From Dehalococcoidales bacterium (GTDB lineage Bacteria > Chloroflexota > Dehalococcoidia > Dehalococcoidales > UBA3254): DNA of 21,266 nt. The DNA is taken from NCBI GenBank assembly GCA_016926695.1, contig JAFGOB010000177.1, positions 1 through 21,266 on the forward strand, given 5' to 3'. The translations under genes were made by a program, and so were the position numbers. Below the pieces are notes generated by a model that was not told the DNA's origin, searched no databases, and was given only the letters and a program-made list of their open reading frames with translations. Positions 1 through 7,236 of the stretch are shown one piece after another (position 1 is the first letter of the stretch; every line of letters starts with the position of its first letter).

Positions 1-1617
1 CTGGCCGGCTCGCCGGAATGCATCCTTTGCTGGGGGAGCGGCGCTGATCCGAAACCCGCACCGGGAGGGAGGCTGATTGTGGTCAATACCCTGGAAACTG
101 CCGCGGCAAAGCATGCTGATATCTGGCTTCAACCCCGCCCGGCTACCGATCTCGCTCTGGCTCTGGGTATTCTTCACGTTATTATCAATGAAAATCTTTA
201 TGATAAAGATTTTGTCGAAAAATGGACTTCTGGTTTTGATAAACTGCAAAAACACGTACAGGACTATCCTCCGCAAAAGGTATCGGAGATAACCTGGGTC
301 CCGGCTGAGAAAATAGTCGCCTCAGCCAGGCTTTTCGCCGGGTCCCTGTCCGCCTGTCTGATGAACGGGAATGCCAGTGAGGATACCTTCAACAGCACGC
401 AGTGCGCCAGGGCACTGGCTATCATACAGGCGGTTTGCGGCCTTCTTGACGTTCCCGGCGGTACGCTGGAATCCGAAGGCGTACCGCAGAATGAGGCCAC
501 CAGCAGGGACATCCTGCGTGAAAAACTGCCGCCGTCACAGGAAGCCAGAAAACTGGGAGGGGAGTGCGGCTATGTGCCTTCCAGCGACCTGTGGTATACG
601 ATCGGCAGCAAACCGGTTGAAGTCCATCCGCAGCACCTGATAGACGCCGTTCTTACCGGTAAGCCCTATCCTGTCCGGGCCGTAAGCATCTTCGGCAGCA
701 ATCCCCTGCTTACCTGGAGCAATGCCCGCCGGGTATACGAGGCTTTGGACAGTGTGGATTTTCTCTCTGTGGCGGATATGGTAATGACGCCTACCGCAGC
801 GATGGCGGATATAGTATTGCCGGTGGCATCCTATCTGGAGACTGACGGAGTAGTCGTATCCGGCTTCATGGGGGCGAATGTCCTTAAGGCACAGCAGAAA
901 GTGGTTCAGATAGGGGAATGCCTGTCGAACCAGGAAATAGTCATGAAACTGGCAGAGAAGCTGGGACTGGAAGACTATTTCTGGAAAGACCTGAGGGCCT
1001 GCCTGGATGATTATCTAAGGCCCGTGGGGCTGACTTTCGACGAGCTGTGCCGGCGGCGTAGCCTGATTTCCGGCGCGGTACGATACCGCAAGTACCTGGA
1101 AAAGGGCTTTAATACTCCTTCCGGCAAGGTGGAACTGTTTTCCAACCTGTGCGAGCAGTGGGGGTATGATCCCCTGCCGGTATACCGCGAACCCGAGGAA
1201 ACTCCCTTCAGCGGCACGTACTCATCCGAGTATCCCCTTGTCCTGACCAGCGCTCATGAGTCCGATTACGTCCATTCACAGGACCGCCACCTGGCCGTGG
1301 TGAGGAAGATCAAACCCGGTCCCCTTGCCTTGATTCATCCGAAGACCGCCGCTGAGCTCGATATCAGTGAAGGAGATGAAATAATAATCGAAAATCCCAG
1401 GGGCAGAATAAGGCAAAAAGCCTCTTTGAATACAGGCATAGATCCCAGGGTGGTCTGTGCCGGTTACGGATGGTGGTTTCCAGAGGACGGCCCCTCCTCG
1501 ATGTATTCATGGGATAAATCCAACCTCAACATTCTGACGGATGATAGCCCGAAATATAGTCCTGAAATGGGGTCCCCCAAGATGAGGGGGTTCCTGTGCA
1601 AAGTATATAAATGCTGA
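1..1617 (+). CDS. Molybdopterin-dependent oxidoreductase (DMSO reductase/formate dehydrogenase superfamily), 5'-truncated
   Basis: The frame is open from base 1, so the gene starts upstream; 538 codons and the stop are visible. Near the visible N-terminus, GRLIVVNTLETAAAKHADIW and then RPATDLALALGILHVIINE match the segment after the Fe-S domain in bis-MGD enzymes (usual form: LIVIDPRRT, then AD.WLQ.RPGTD.ALALG). The last ~120 residues (from about LVLTSAHESDYVHSQDR, with KTAAELDISEGDEIIIENPRG) are the molydopterin-dinucleotide-binding domain. The N-terminal Fe4S4 segment and the region that would show the Mo/W ligand lie partly outside the window, so the substrate cannot be told. An AOR gene follows 30 bases downstream on the same strand, which suggests co-transcription and a shared need for molybdopterin/tungstopterin. 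An arginine usual in the PRRT motif is replaced (NTLET). Family assignment is firm; specificity is unknown. Confidence 0.9.
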   Translation: MAGSPECILCWGSGADPKPAPGGRLIVVNTLETAAAKHADIWLQPRPATDLALALGILHVIINENLYDKDFVEKWTSGFDKLQKHVQDYPPQKVSEITWVPAEKIVASARLFAGSLSACLMNGNASEDTFNSTQCARALAIIQAVCGLLDVPGGTLESEGVPQNEATSRDILREKLPPSQEARKLGGECGYVPSSDLWYTIGSKPVEVHPQHLIDAVLTGKPYPVRAVSIFGSNPLLTWSNARRVYEALDSVDFLSVADMVMTPTAAMADIVLPVASYLETDGVVVSGFMGANVLKAQQKVVQIGECLSNQEIVMKLAEKLGLEDYFWKDLRACLDDYLRPVGLTFDELCRRRSLISGAVRYRKYLEKGFNTPSGKVELFSNLCEQWGYDPLPVYREPEETPFSGTYSSEYPLVLTSAHESDYVHSQDRHLAVVRKIKPGPLALIHPKTAAELDISEGDEIIIENPRGRIRQKASLNTGIDPRVVCAGYGWWFPEDGPSSMYSWDKSNLNILTDDSPKYSPEMGSPKMRGFLCKVYKC

Positions 1618-1647
1618 AATAATAAGCAGGAATGATTGGAGGTACCC

Positions 1648-3597
1648 ATGGCTGAAAAAGAAGTAGCCGCTGAGAAAATGGAAAACAAACCGGGTCCTGA
1701 AGGTCCCACGGAAAAGAAAGCAGCACCCGGGATGCCGGGACCGGCCGGTCCAGAAAAGCCGCCTATGGGCGGGTACAATGGCAGGATATTAAGGGTAAAC
1801 CTGACCGATAAGAGCCTGAAGGTGGAGCCGCTGGCTTATGAACTCGCCAGGAGATACATCGGCGGGGCCGGGTTTATAGCCTACTATCTCTGGAAGGAGC
1901 TCAGGGGAGGTATAGATGCCCTGGGACCGGAAAATAAGATTATTTTCGCCCTGGGACCGGTAACCGGCCTGTCATTGCCCGGAGCTTCCCGTTTTTGTGT
2001 CGGCGCCAAGTCTCCCCTGACCGGGGGTATCGCGAAATCGGAGTCCGGCGGTTACTGGATGGCGGAGCTCAAGAGGGCCGGCTACGATGCCGTCATCTTT
2101 GAAGGGAAATCGGAAAAGCCGGTTTACCTGTGGATACATGACGGTGAAGTACAGATCCGTGACGCTTCTCATTTATGGGGAAAAGCGACCAAAGAGACGC
2201 AGGAATCGATCAGGGCTGAGCTGAATGACAAGCGTATCAGGGTAGCCGCGATTGGACCCGGCGGAGAAAACCTGGTGCGTTATGCCTGTATTATCGTCGA
2301 TCTGACGGATGCCGCGGGCAGGGGTGGACTGGGGGCGGTTATGGGCTCCAAGAACCTGAAGGCGATTGCAGTGAGAGGCCATAATATGCCGTCCATAGCC
2401 AATCCGGATTACATCAAAACCCTGCGGCAGGAGTTGATTTCTCATGTTCATCCTCTTTCCGAATACGGGACGAGCGGTCCGCCCATGCTTCAGCACGAGG
2501 TTGACGGAGATTTGCCTGTACGCAACCAGCGTGACGGTCTTTTCCCCGGGGTGAAAAATATCACCGGGATAGTCATGAAGGATACTATCAGGGTGCGTAT
2601 GGATGGCTGTTGGGCCTGCAATATACGCTGTAAGCCGGTGGTGAAATTCGAGGAGCCTTACGTGTGCGATGAAGAGTATGGGGGACCCGAATATGAAAGT
2701 CTGGGGGCCCTGGGCTCGAACTGCGGTATCGACGACCTGAAGGCTGTTACCAAGGGCAATGAGAGATGCAATGCCTATTCCCTGGATACCATTTCCACCG
2801 GCGCCTCGATCGCCTTCGCCATGGAGTGTTTCGAAAAGGGACTGTTGACAAAGCAGGATACCGGCGGCATCGACCTCAGGTTCGGCAATGCCGGGGCCAT
2901 GCTTCAGGCTATTGATCTGATCTCCAGGAGGGAGGGCATAGGCAACTTTATAGCCGAGGGAACGGCCGCCATGGCCAGGAAGATCGGCCAGGACACCAGG
3001 GACTATGCCGTGAACGTCAAGGGACTGGAAGCGGCCATGCATGACGCCCGGGCCATGATGGGATTCAGGATCGGCTATATGTTGAATCCTCACGGAGCGG
3101 ACCATTGTTCCGCCATGGGAGGCGGTACCTCCATGTTCGGGCTCAGCCAGTTCAACCAGTTCGGGATATTGACGCCGGCGGATAATGATGATTTCGGTCC
3201 GAAGAGGATGAGCCTCTACAAGCTGACCCATTGTATGATGATGGTTAATGATTGTCTGGTACTGTGCATAATGCCGAATATTAACAACGACCAGAAAGTT
3301 GAGCTTGTCAAGGCTGTTACCGGCTGGAATACGGGATGGGTAGAGCTTATCAAGGTCGGGGAGAGGGTTTTAACCACCATGAGGCTTTTTAATCTCAGAG
3401 AGGGCTTTACCGCCGCTGATGACGAGTTGCCGCAGAGGTATTACGACCAGAAGACCGATGGAGTGCTGGCAACCAAGGCCATCCCTGATAAGGCCACTAT
3501 GGAGAAGGCCAGGAAATTGTATTACTTTTACATGGGATGGGACCCGGATGGGGTGCCCACCCCTGAGAAAACAGCGGAGCTGGATATCGAAGTCTGA
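1648..3597 (+). CDS. Aldehyde:ferredoxin oxidoreductase (AOR family) with a Pro-rich N-terminal extension
   Basis: Cytoplasmic tungsten/molybdenum bis-pterin enzyme that interconverts aldehydes and carboxylic acids using ferredoxin. ATG 1648 is preferred because TTGGAGGT at 1636-1643 is a well-placed ribosome binding site; the upstream TTG at 1636 is part of that site. The product is 649 aa. The AOR N-terminal domain starts near residue 40 (MGGYNGRILRVNLTDKSLKV) and continues through GPVTGLSLPGASRF and GGYWMAELKRAGYDAVIFEG. The cluster ligands are visible: C321-x2-C324-x3-C328 (CWACNIRC) and a distal Cys at about 540 (NDCLVLC), the usual AOR spacing. The first ~39 residues are rich in Pro, Gly, Glu and Lys, look disordered, and are absent from typical AORs; an internal ATG at 1765 would give the standard-length start. 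It lies 30 bases after the molybdoenzyme gene and ahead of a hairpin. Family is certain, substrate unknown. Confidence 0.95.
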   Translation: MAEKEVAAEKMENKPGPEGPTEKKAAPGMPGPAGPEKPPMGGYNGRILRVNLTDKSLKVEPLAYELARRYIGGAGFIAYYLWKELRGGIDALGPENKIIFALGPVTGLSLPGASRFCVGAKSPLTGGIAKSESGGYWMAELKRAGYDAVIFEGKSEKPVYLWIHDGEVQIRDASHLWGKATKETQESIRAELNDKRIRVAAIGPGGENLVRYACIIVDLTDAAGRGGLGAVMGSKNLKAIAVRGHNMPSIANPDYIKTLRQELISHVHPLSEYGTSGPPMLQHEVDGDLPVRNQRDGLFPGVKNITGIVMKDTIRVRMDGCWACNIRCKPVVKFEEPYVCDEEYGGPEYESLGALGSNCGIDDLKAVTKGNERCNAYSLDTISTGASIAFAMECFEKGLLTKQDTGGIDLRFGNAGAMLQAIDLISRREGIGNFIAEGTAAMARKIGQDTRDYAVNVKGLEAAMHDARAMMGFRIGYMLNPHGADHCSAMGGGTSMFGLSQFNQFGILTPADNDDFGPKRMSLYKLTHCMMMVNDCLVLCIMPNINNDQKVELVKAVTGWNTGWVELIKVGERVLTTMRLFNLREGFTAADDELPQRYYDQKTDGVLATKAIPDKATMEKARKLYYFYMGWDPDGVPTPEKTAELDIEV

Positions 3598-3617
3598 GAA
3601 GACATGGGCAGGCGCAA

Positions 3618-3635
3618 GGGCCCCCGCAGGGGCCC
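3618..3635 (+). terminator. GC-rich hairpin between convergent genes
   Basis: GGGCCCC (3618-3624), loop CGCA, GGGGCCC (3629-3635) is a perfect 7-bp stem located 20 bases after the AOR stop and before the end of the convergent gene at 3660. Only a short TGTTT follows, so it may be a weak or bidirectional terminator. Confidence 0.5.
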
Positions 3636-3659
3636 CTGTTTAACCTGTATCACGGCCTG

Positions 3660-5063
3660 TCAGGCGGCGGGTGATGAAATTCCCTTCCGGTAGAGCATCA
3701 TACCCTTGAAGGCCTCCAGTTTTTTCCTGTATTGCTCGTGGTTGAAAATACGGGGGTCATAGTTTTCCCATTCCAGCAGCAGTACCGGTATGCCCAGCTC
3801 TTTTTCCACGGCGCTCTTGATCAGCATGGCGTCCCCGGCGACGGTCCTGCAGCCGACATGGTACCTGTCAAATACCCCGTCAACTTTGAATTTCTTGCAT
3901 CCTTCGATAAGCAGCGGTATCTTCTGTGCCGGACAGGTGAAAAGAGATCCCTGGAGTGACATGGCCAGCATGGTTTCCGGGTTCCGGGGTTTGTCCGGGT
4001 AGGGTACGGAGATGAAAGAGTCTGTTCCTATCATGGCTATTCCCATCTCTGTCAGCAGGTGTTCCAGCCTGGGGTCGATATGATGCGCGGGACAAATAGC
4101 CAGGATCCTGGGGGACCCCTTTTCCACCACACCGGTACCCCTGTCGATCCTCTCCTGCAATTCATCACACAGGGTATTAATAGCGTCTGTGGCGTATTGA
4201 AAGCCCTCTGCGTCCAGCGTCGTCATGCCCAGAATCATCCACAGGTTTTCATGGGTGGGACTCAGCGGCAGGGGATCGCTGGCGGTTATCAGCTTCCGCA
4301 GTCTGCTGAAAGCAATACCGAAGCGGCTTTTGGCGTTTATCGCTTCCCAGAGCATATCGCCGGTTATCTCGAAGCCCACCACTTCCTCGATCCTCTTGAG
4401 CAGTCTTTGCAGGCTTTTCGCTTCGAATTCAACGGTCCTCCTGGAGGCGTTGGAGTATTCTCTTGAGTCGCGGTCCTGGCAGGTGTCGTAGTAACATACG
4501 GGTATGCCGTAATACTCATGCAGCAGGTCGAACGTTTTGGGCGCCGTCTCGCACAGTGACCCCGAGGTTATCAGCAGGTCCGGTTTGGGGTACAGGTCCA
4601 GTGCGAATGCCCCCAGGATGGTCTTGACATTGCCGCAGTGGCCGACAGCCCCGGCCTTCAGGAATTTCTTCTCGGCTGCTTCAAAAACAGGGACCATTTT
4701 ATCGAAGATGTCGCCGGCCACCATCATCAATGCCCAGAAGTGATGTACTGAGTATACATCTTTAGACTGCGCCTTTAGCGCTGAACCGATCAACTCAATA
4801 CCGGGCGCCATGAATCCGTAAATCAGCCTGGCCCGGCTGTTTTCTTCCTTGATAAGCATTGAATCGACGAATTCACGCATGAACAGCCGGAATATTTTCC
4901 GTATGCCCAGGAGTTCCATATCGTAATACTTTACGAGCCTTTGCTTGCCCAGCTCGATATCACCGGCGGTCACTCCCAGTTTATCGAAAGCCCTCTTTAC
5001 CCTGGGAAGCTCCGCCGTGATTTCAGTCTCTTCATAACCGCACAGTTTGAGTAACTCAATCAT
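3660..5063 (-). CDS. 2-hydroxyacyl-CoA dehydratase / benzoyl-CoA reductase subunit D family (HgdB/BcrC-like)
   Basis: A 467-aa protein of the HGD-D family, whose members hold a [4Fe-4S] cluster and, paired with a second related subunit and an ATP-driven activator, carry out radical dehydration of 2-hydroxyacyl-CoAs or reduction of benzoyl-CoA. The three cluster-type cysteines are visible in the expected contexts: C143 (GHCGNVKT), C171 (TSGSLCETAPKTFDLL) and C405 (RYHVGCRT). The C-terminal GIPVLLLEWENYDPR resembles the family ending (GIPVL.IE.D..D.R). ATG 5063 is preceded by AAAGGGGGTAAAGGAAAG, a purine-rich ribosome binding site of the same kind seen before 17844 and 20648. No partner subunit (HgdA/BcrB-type) or ASKHA activator (HgdC-type) is in the window, so the partner may be elsewhere or the protein may work alone. 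It is divergent from the IlvD-like gene. Substrate unknown. Confidence 0.85.
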   Translation of the reverse strand: MIELLKLCGYEETEITAELPRVKRAFDKLGVTAGDIELGKQRLVKYYDMELLGIRKIFRLFMREFVDSMLIKEENSRARLIYGFMAPGIELIGSALKAQSKDVYSVHHFWALMMVAGDIFDKMVPVFEAAEKKFLKAGAVGHCGNVKTILGAFALDLYPKPDLLITSGSLCETAPKTFDLLHEYYGIPVCYYDTCQDRDSREYSNASRRTVEFEAKSLQRLLKRIEEVVGFEITGDMLWEAINAKSRFGIAFSRLRKLITASDPLPLSPTHENLWMILGMTTLDAEGFQYATDAINTLCDELQERIDRGTGVVEKGSPRILAICPAHHIDPRLEHLLTEMGIAMIGTDSFISVPYPDKPRNPETMLAMSLQGSLFTCPAQKIPLLIEGCKKFKVDGVFDRYHVGCRTVAGDAMLIKSAVEKELGIPVLLLEWENYDPRIFNHEQYRKKLEAFKGMMLYRKGISSPAA

Positions 5064-5124
5064 TCTTTCCTTTACCCCCTTTAATAATAACGGCAGTAAT
5101 CTTAAGGCTGGTCTTACCGGTAGT

Positions 5125-5141
5125 CCCGCAATACTTGCGGG
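5125..5141. repeat. Short perfect hairpin
   Basis: CCCGCAA (5125-5131), loop TAC, TTGCGGG (5135-5141). It sits next to the palindrome at 5145 in the leader of the leftward HgdB-like gene, and could act in the transcript or as part of an operator cluster. Confidence 0.5.
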
Positions 5142-5144
5142 CGA

Positions 5145-5164
5145 AGTCTGGTTATAACCTGACT
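5145..5164. promoter_or_regulatory. Operator-like 20-bp palindrome
   Basis: AGTCTGGTTATAACCTGACT is palindromic over its whole length except for one T/T mismatch near each end (arms AGTC/GACT and GGTTA/TAACC). A dyad of this size and symmetry, about 80 bases upstream of the leftward start codon, is a plausible site for a dimeric repressor. The regulator is unknown. Confidence 0.4.
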
Positions 5165-5262
5165 GCCCGGAACAGGCATATCATCAGCAGGATAAGGTTC
5201 ATTCGCACTCAGGGTTGGAAGCGTTCCCGGTAATGAAAAGTCATATATTGATTATTGGAATA

Positions 5263-5291
5263 ATTGAAACAAAGTATACGGCTGTTGTCAA
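5263..5291 (-). promoter_or_regulatory. Possible promoter for the HgdB-like gene
   Basis: On the minus strand a perfect -35 TTGACA (5286-5291) is followed after 17 bases by TTCAAT (5263-5268), a weak -10. This would give a leader of about 190 bases that includes the palindrome at 5145-5164. The -10 is poor, so this is tentative. Confidence 0.3.
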
Positions 5292-5310
5292 TTTTTCACC
5301 CTCATCCTGA

Positions 5311-5372
5311 CCTTCTCCCATCGAGGGAGAAGGGATGGAGAAAAGGCGGAGCTTCTTCCCACAAGGAAGAAG
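5311..5372. repeat. Two tandem hairpins (REP-like)
   Basis: First hairpin: CCTTCTCCC (5311-5319), loop ATCGA, GGGAGAAGG (5325-5333), a perfect 9-bp stem. Second: CTTCTTCC (5352-5359), 5-base loop, GGAAGAAG (5365-5372), a perfect 8-bp stem. The motif with CCCTCATCCTGACCTTCTCCC looks like dispersed intergenic repeats found in many genomes, but no second copy lies in this window. Confidence 0.55.
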
Positions 5373-5532
5373 AATGCATCAGGGCATAATAAATCGTTGA
5401 CTGCGAGGCGGGAGGAACCTACAATAGTCACATTGATGTTTATATCCCGGCAGAAAGGCGTAACGGAAAAAGCGCTGTTTGCCGGCGCATGCAGACCATA
5501 TCCTCAAGCGGAATACAACCGGAGGGAGAACA

Positions 5533-7224
5533 ATGAGTGACACACTAAAGAGTAATCAGGTCCTGGGCGGCATGGAAAACGCCGATATCAGGAATGTAAT
5601 CAAGGCCATGGGCTATTCCGACGATGACCTTACCGCAGGGAGACCTGTCATCGGCATTGCCAACTCCTGGAACACCCTCATCCCGGGGCATTTTCAGTTC
5701 AGGCAGATATCCGAGCAGGTGCAAAAGGGTATTCACCGCGCCGGCGGCACCGCCTTTGAGTTCGGTGTTATCGGCCTGTGTGACGCCGTGTGTAAACATG
5801 ACTTCAATTACGTGCTGCCCTCACGCGAGGTTATCTGCGATTCCGTGGAAATAATGGCCGGGGCCAATCCCCTGGACGGCATCGTGCTGCTGGCCTCCTG
5901 CGACAAGATTGTACCCGGCATGCTGATGGCCGCCGCCAGGCTCGATATTCCGGCCGTGCTCGTGACCGGCGGTCCTATGGAGGGAGGCATTGAATACGGG
6001 GGCAGCAATTCGGATGCGACGCGTGTTTCCGAGGCTATAGGCAAATACCGGACGGGCGCTATATCCCTTGAGCAATTGCAGGACATCGAGGACCTTTCCT
6101 GCCCGACCTGCGGCTCGTGCTCCTTCATGGGTACCGCCAACACCATGTGCTGCCTGGCTGAGGCCCTCGGTATGACCCTGCCTGACGGTTCCGGCATACC
6201 CGCTGTTCATGCCGACCGCCTGAGAATAGCCGAGAGGTCCGGAGAAGTCATCTGTCAGATGGTGAGGAGCGGTCTGAAGGCCAGGGACATCATCAACCGC
6301 CGCTCGCTGGAAAACGCGGTGCGGGTATGCCTGGCTATCGGCGGTTCAACCAACGCCGTGCTGCATTTGAGTGCCCTGGCCTATGAAGCTGAAGCGGATA
6401 TCGATATACTCTCGGCCTTTGAAAAGTACCGGCGCACTACCCCCACTATTGCCCGGGTCTACCCCGCGGGCGAGTCGGATATGGAGGGTTTCTGGAAGGC
6501 CGGGGGAATTCCCCGTGTCATGGTCAACATGGCATCGATGCTGGATATGGAGTCTATGACCTGTACGGGTAAGAGCATAAAGTCGAACCTGGAGGGATTC
6601 AGGTTCCGTTTCCCCGCTGATCCGTCCGTTATCCGGGATATGACCGATCCGTTCGAAAAGGAAGGAGGGCTGGCGGTCATACGGGGCAATCTGGCTCCCA
6701 AAACGGGCATCAGCAAACCAGCGGCGGTTGACCCCTCGGTGCGGCGGTTTAGCGGGAAGGCCATGGTCTTTGAATCGGAGGAAGATGCCAACAGCGCTAT
6801 ACTGGACGGACGTGTGACGGCTGGCACCGTGGTCGTGATAAGGTATGAAGGACCCAAAGGGGGGCCCGGCATGGTCGAGATGTACCGCGCTCTCAAATAC
6901 CTGCGGGGCCTGGGACTGCACAGGTCCACCGCGGTGGTGACGGACGGCCGTTTTTCCGGCACCAACAACGGCTGTTTCGTCGGGCACATCTCCCCCGAGG
7001 CCAGCGAAGGAGGGCCGATCGCCGTTGTTAATGACGGCGATGAGATCACCATCGACCTCACAGAGGGGACGATTCACCTGAATGTTCCCGATGATGAAAT
7101 AGGCCGCAGGCTCGAGCGCTGGAAGAGACCGCAGAAAAAGATTCCCAGGGGATACCTCAGCCTGTATTCCAGGCTGGCCTCCTCCGCCGATGAGGGCGCT
7201 GTCATCAAGCACCCTTCAGGCTGA
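5533..7224 (+). CDS. IlvD/Edd-family dehydratase, divergent from canonical dihydroxy-acid dehydratase
   Basis: A 563-aa Fe-S dehydratase. Family members remove water from 2,3-dihydroxy acids or sugar acids to give 2-oxo acids. Start ATG 5533 follows GGAGGGAG (5521-5528); an upstream in-frame start would add 18 residues without a ribosome site. Family motifs are clear: GIANSWNTLIPGH (41-53), LPSREVICDSVE (95-106), SCDK with C123, PTCGSCSFMGTANTM (191-205), GGLAVIRGNLAPKTGI, and DGRFSGTNNG (471-480) followed by GHISPEASEGG. Several key places differ from true DHAD. The usual D-G-I-x-M-G stretch before LPSRE is replaced by CDAVCKHDFNYV. The FSGGTSG loop is FSGTNNG, which puts Asn479 where the serine proposed as catalytic base normally sits. 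No other branched-chain amino acid genes are nearby. It may therefore act on another hydroxy acid. Family is sure, the ilvD symbol is not. Confidence 0.88.
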   Translation: MSDTLKSNQVLGGMENADIRNVIKAMGYSDDDLTAGRPVIGIANSWNTLIPGHFQFRQISEQVQKGIHRAGGTAFEFGVIGLCDAVCKHDFNYVLPSREVICDSVEIMAGANPLDGIVLLASCDKIVPGMLMAAARLDIPAVLVTGGPMEGGIEYGGSNSDATRVSEAIGKYRTGAISLEQLQDIEDLSCPTCGSCSFMGTANTMCCLAEALGMTLPDGSGIPAVHADRLRIAERSGEVICQMVRSGLKARDIINRRSLENAVRVCLAIGGSTNAVLHLSALAYEAEADIDILSAFEKYRRTTPTIARVYPAGESDMEGFWKAGGIPRVMVNMASMLDMESMTCTGKSIKSNLEGFRFRFPADPSVIRDMTDPFEKEGGLAVIRGNLAPKTGISKPAAVDPSVRRFSGKAMVFESEEDANSAILDGRVTAGTVVVIRYEGPKGGPGMVEMYRALKYLRGLGLHRSTAVVTDGRFSGTNNGCFVGHISPEASEGGPIAVVNDGDEITIDLTEGTIHLNVPDDEIGRRLERWKRPQKKIPRGYLSLYSRLASSADEGAVIKHPSG

Positions 7225-7236
7225 AGCCTCCCACCG

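Larger units (their letters stand above)
5064..5532. other. Divergent intergenic region rich in inverted repeats
   Basis: A 470-bp spacer between the divergent HgdB-like and IlvD-like genes, with no convincing coding frame. It contains a short hairpin (5125-5141), an imperfect 20-bp palindrome (5145-5164), a possible leftward promoter (5263-5291), and two back-to-back hairpins (5311-5333 and 5352-5372). It ends with a strong GGAGGGAG ribosome binding site (5521-5528) for the gene at 5533. Confidence 0.7.

Noticed and set aside
2173..3231. 352-codon open frame on the minus strand
   Set aside because: Lies wholly inside the AOR gene on the other strand and has no recognisable domains; a GC-driven shadow frame.
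6346..7212. 288-codon open frame on the minus strand
   Set aside because: Antisense to the IlvD-like gene, with no ribosome site or family motif.
5533..7224. Straight ilvD assignment
   Set aside because: Motif changes at the catalytic loop and before LPSRE, and the lack of other branched-chain biosynthesis genes nearby, make the symbol unsafe.
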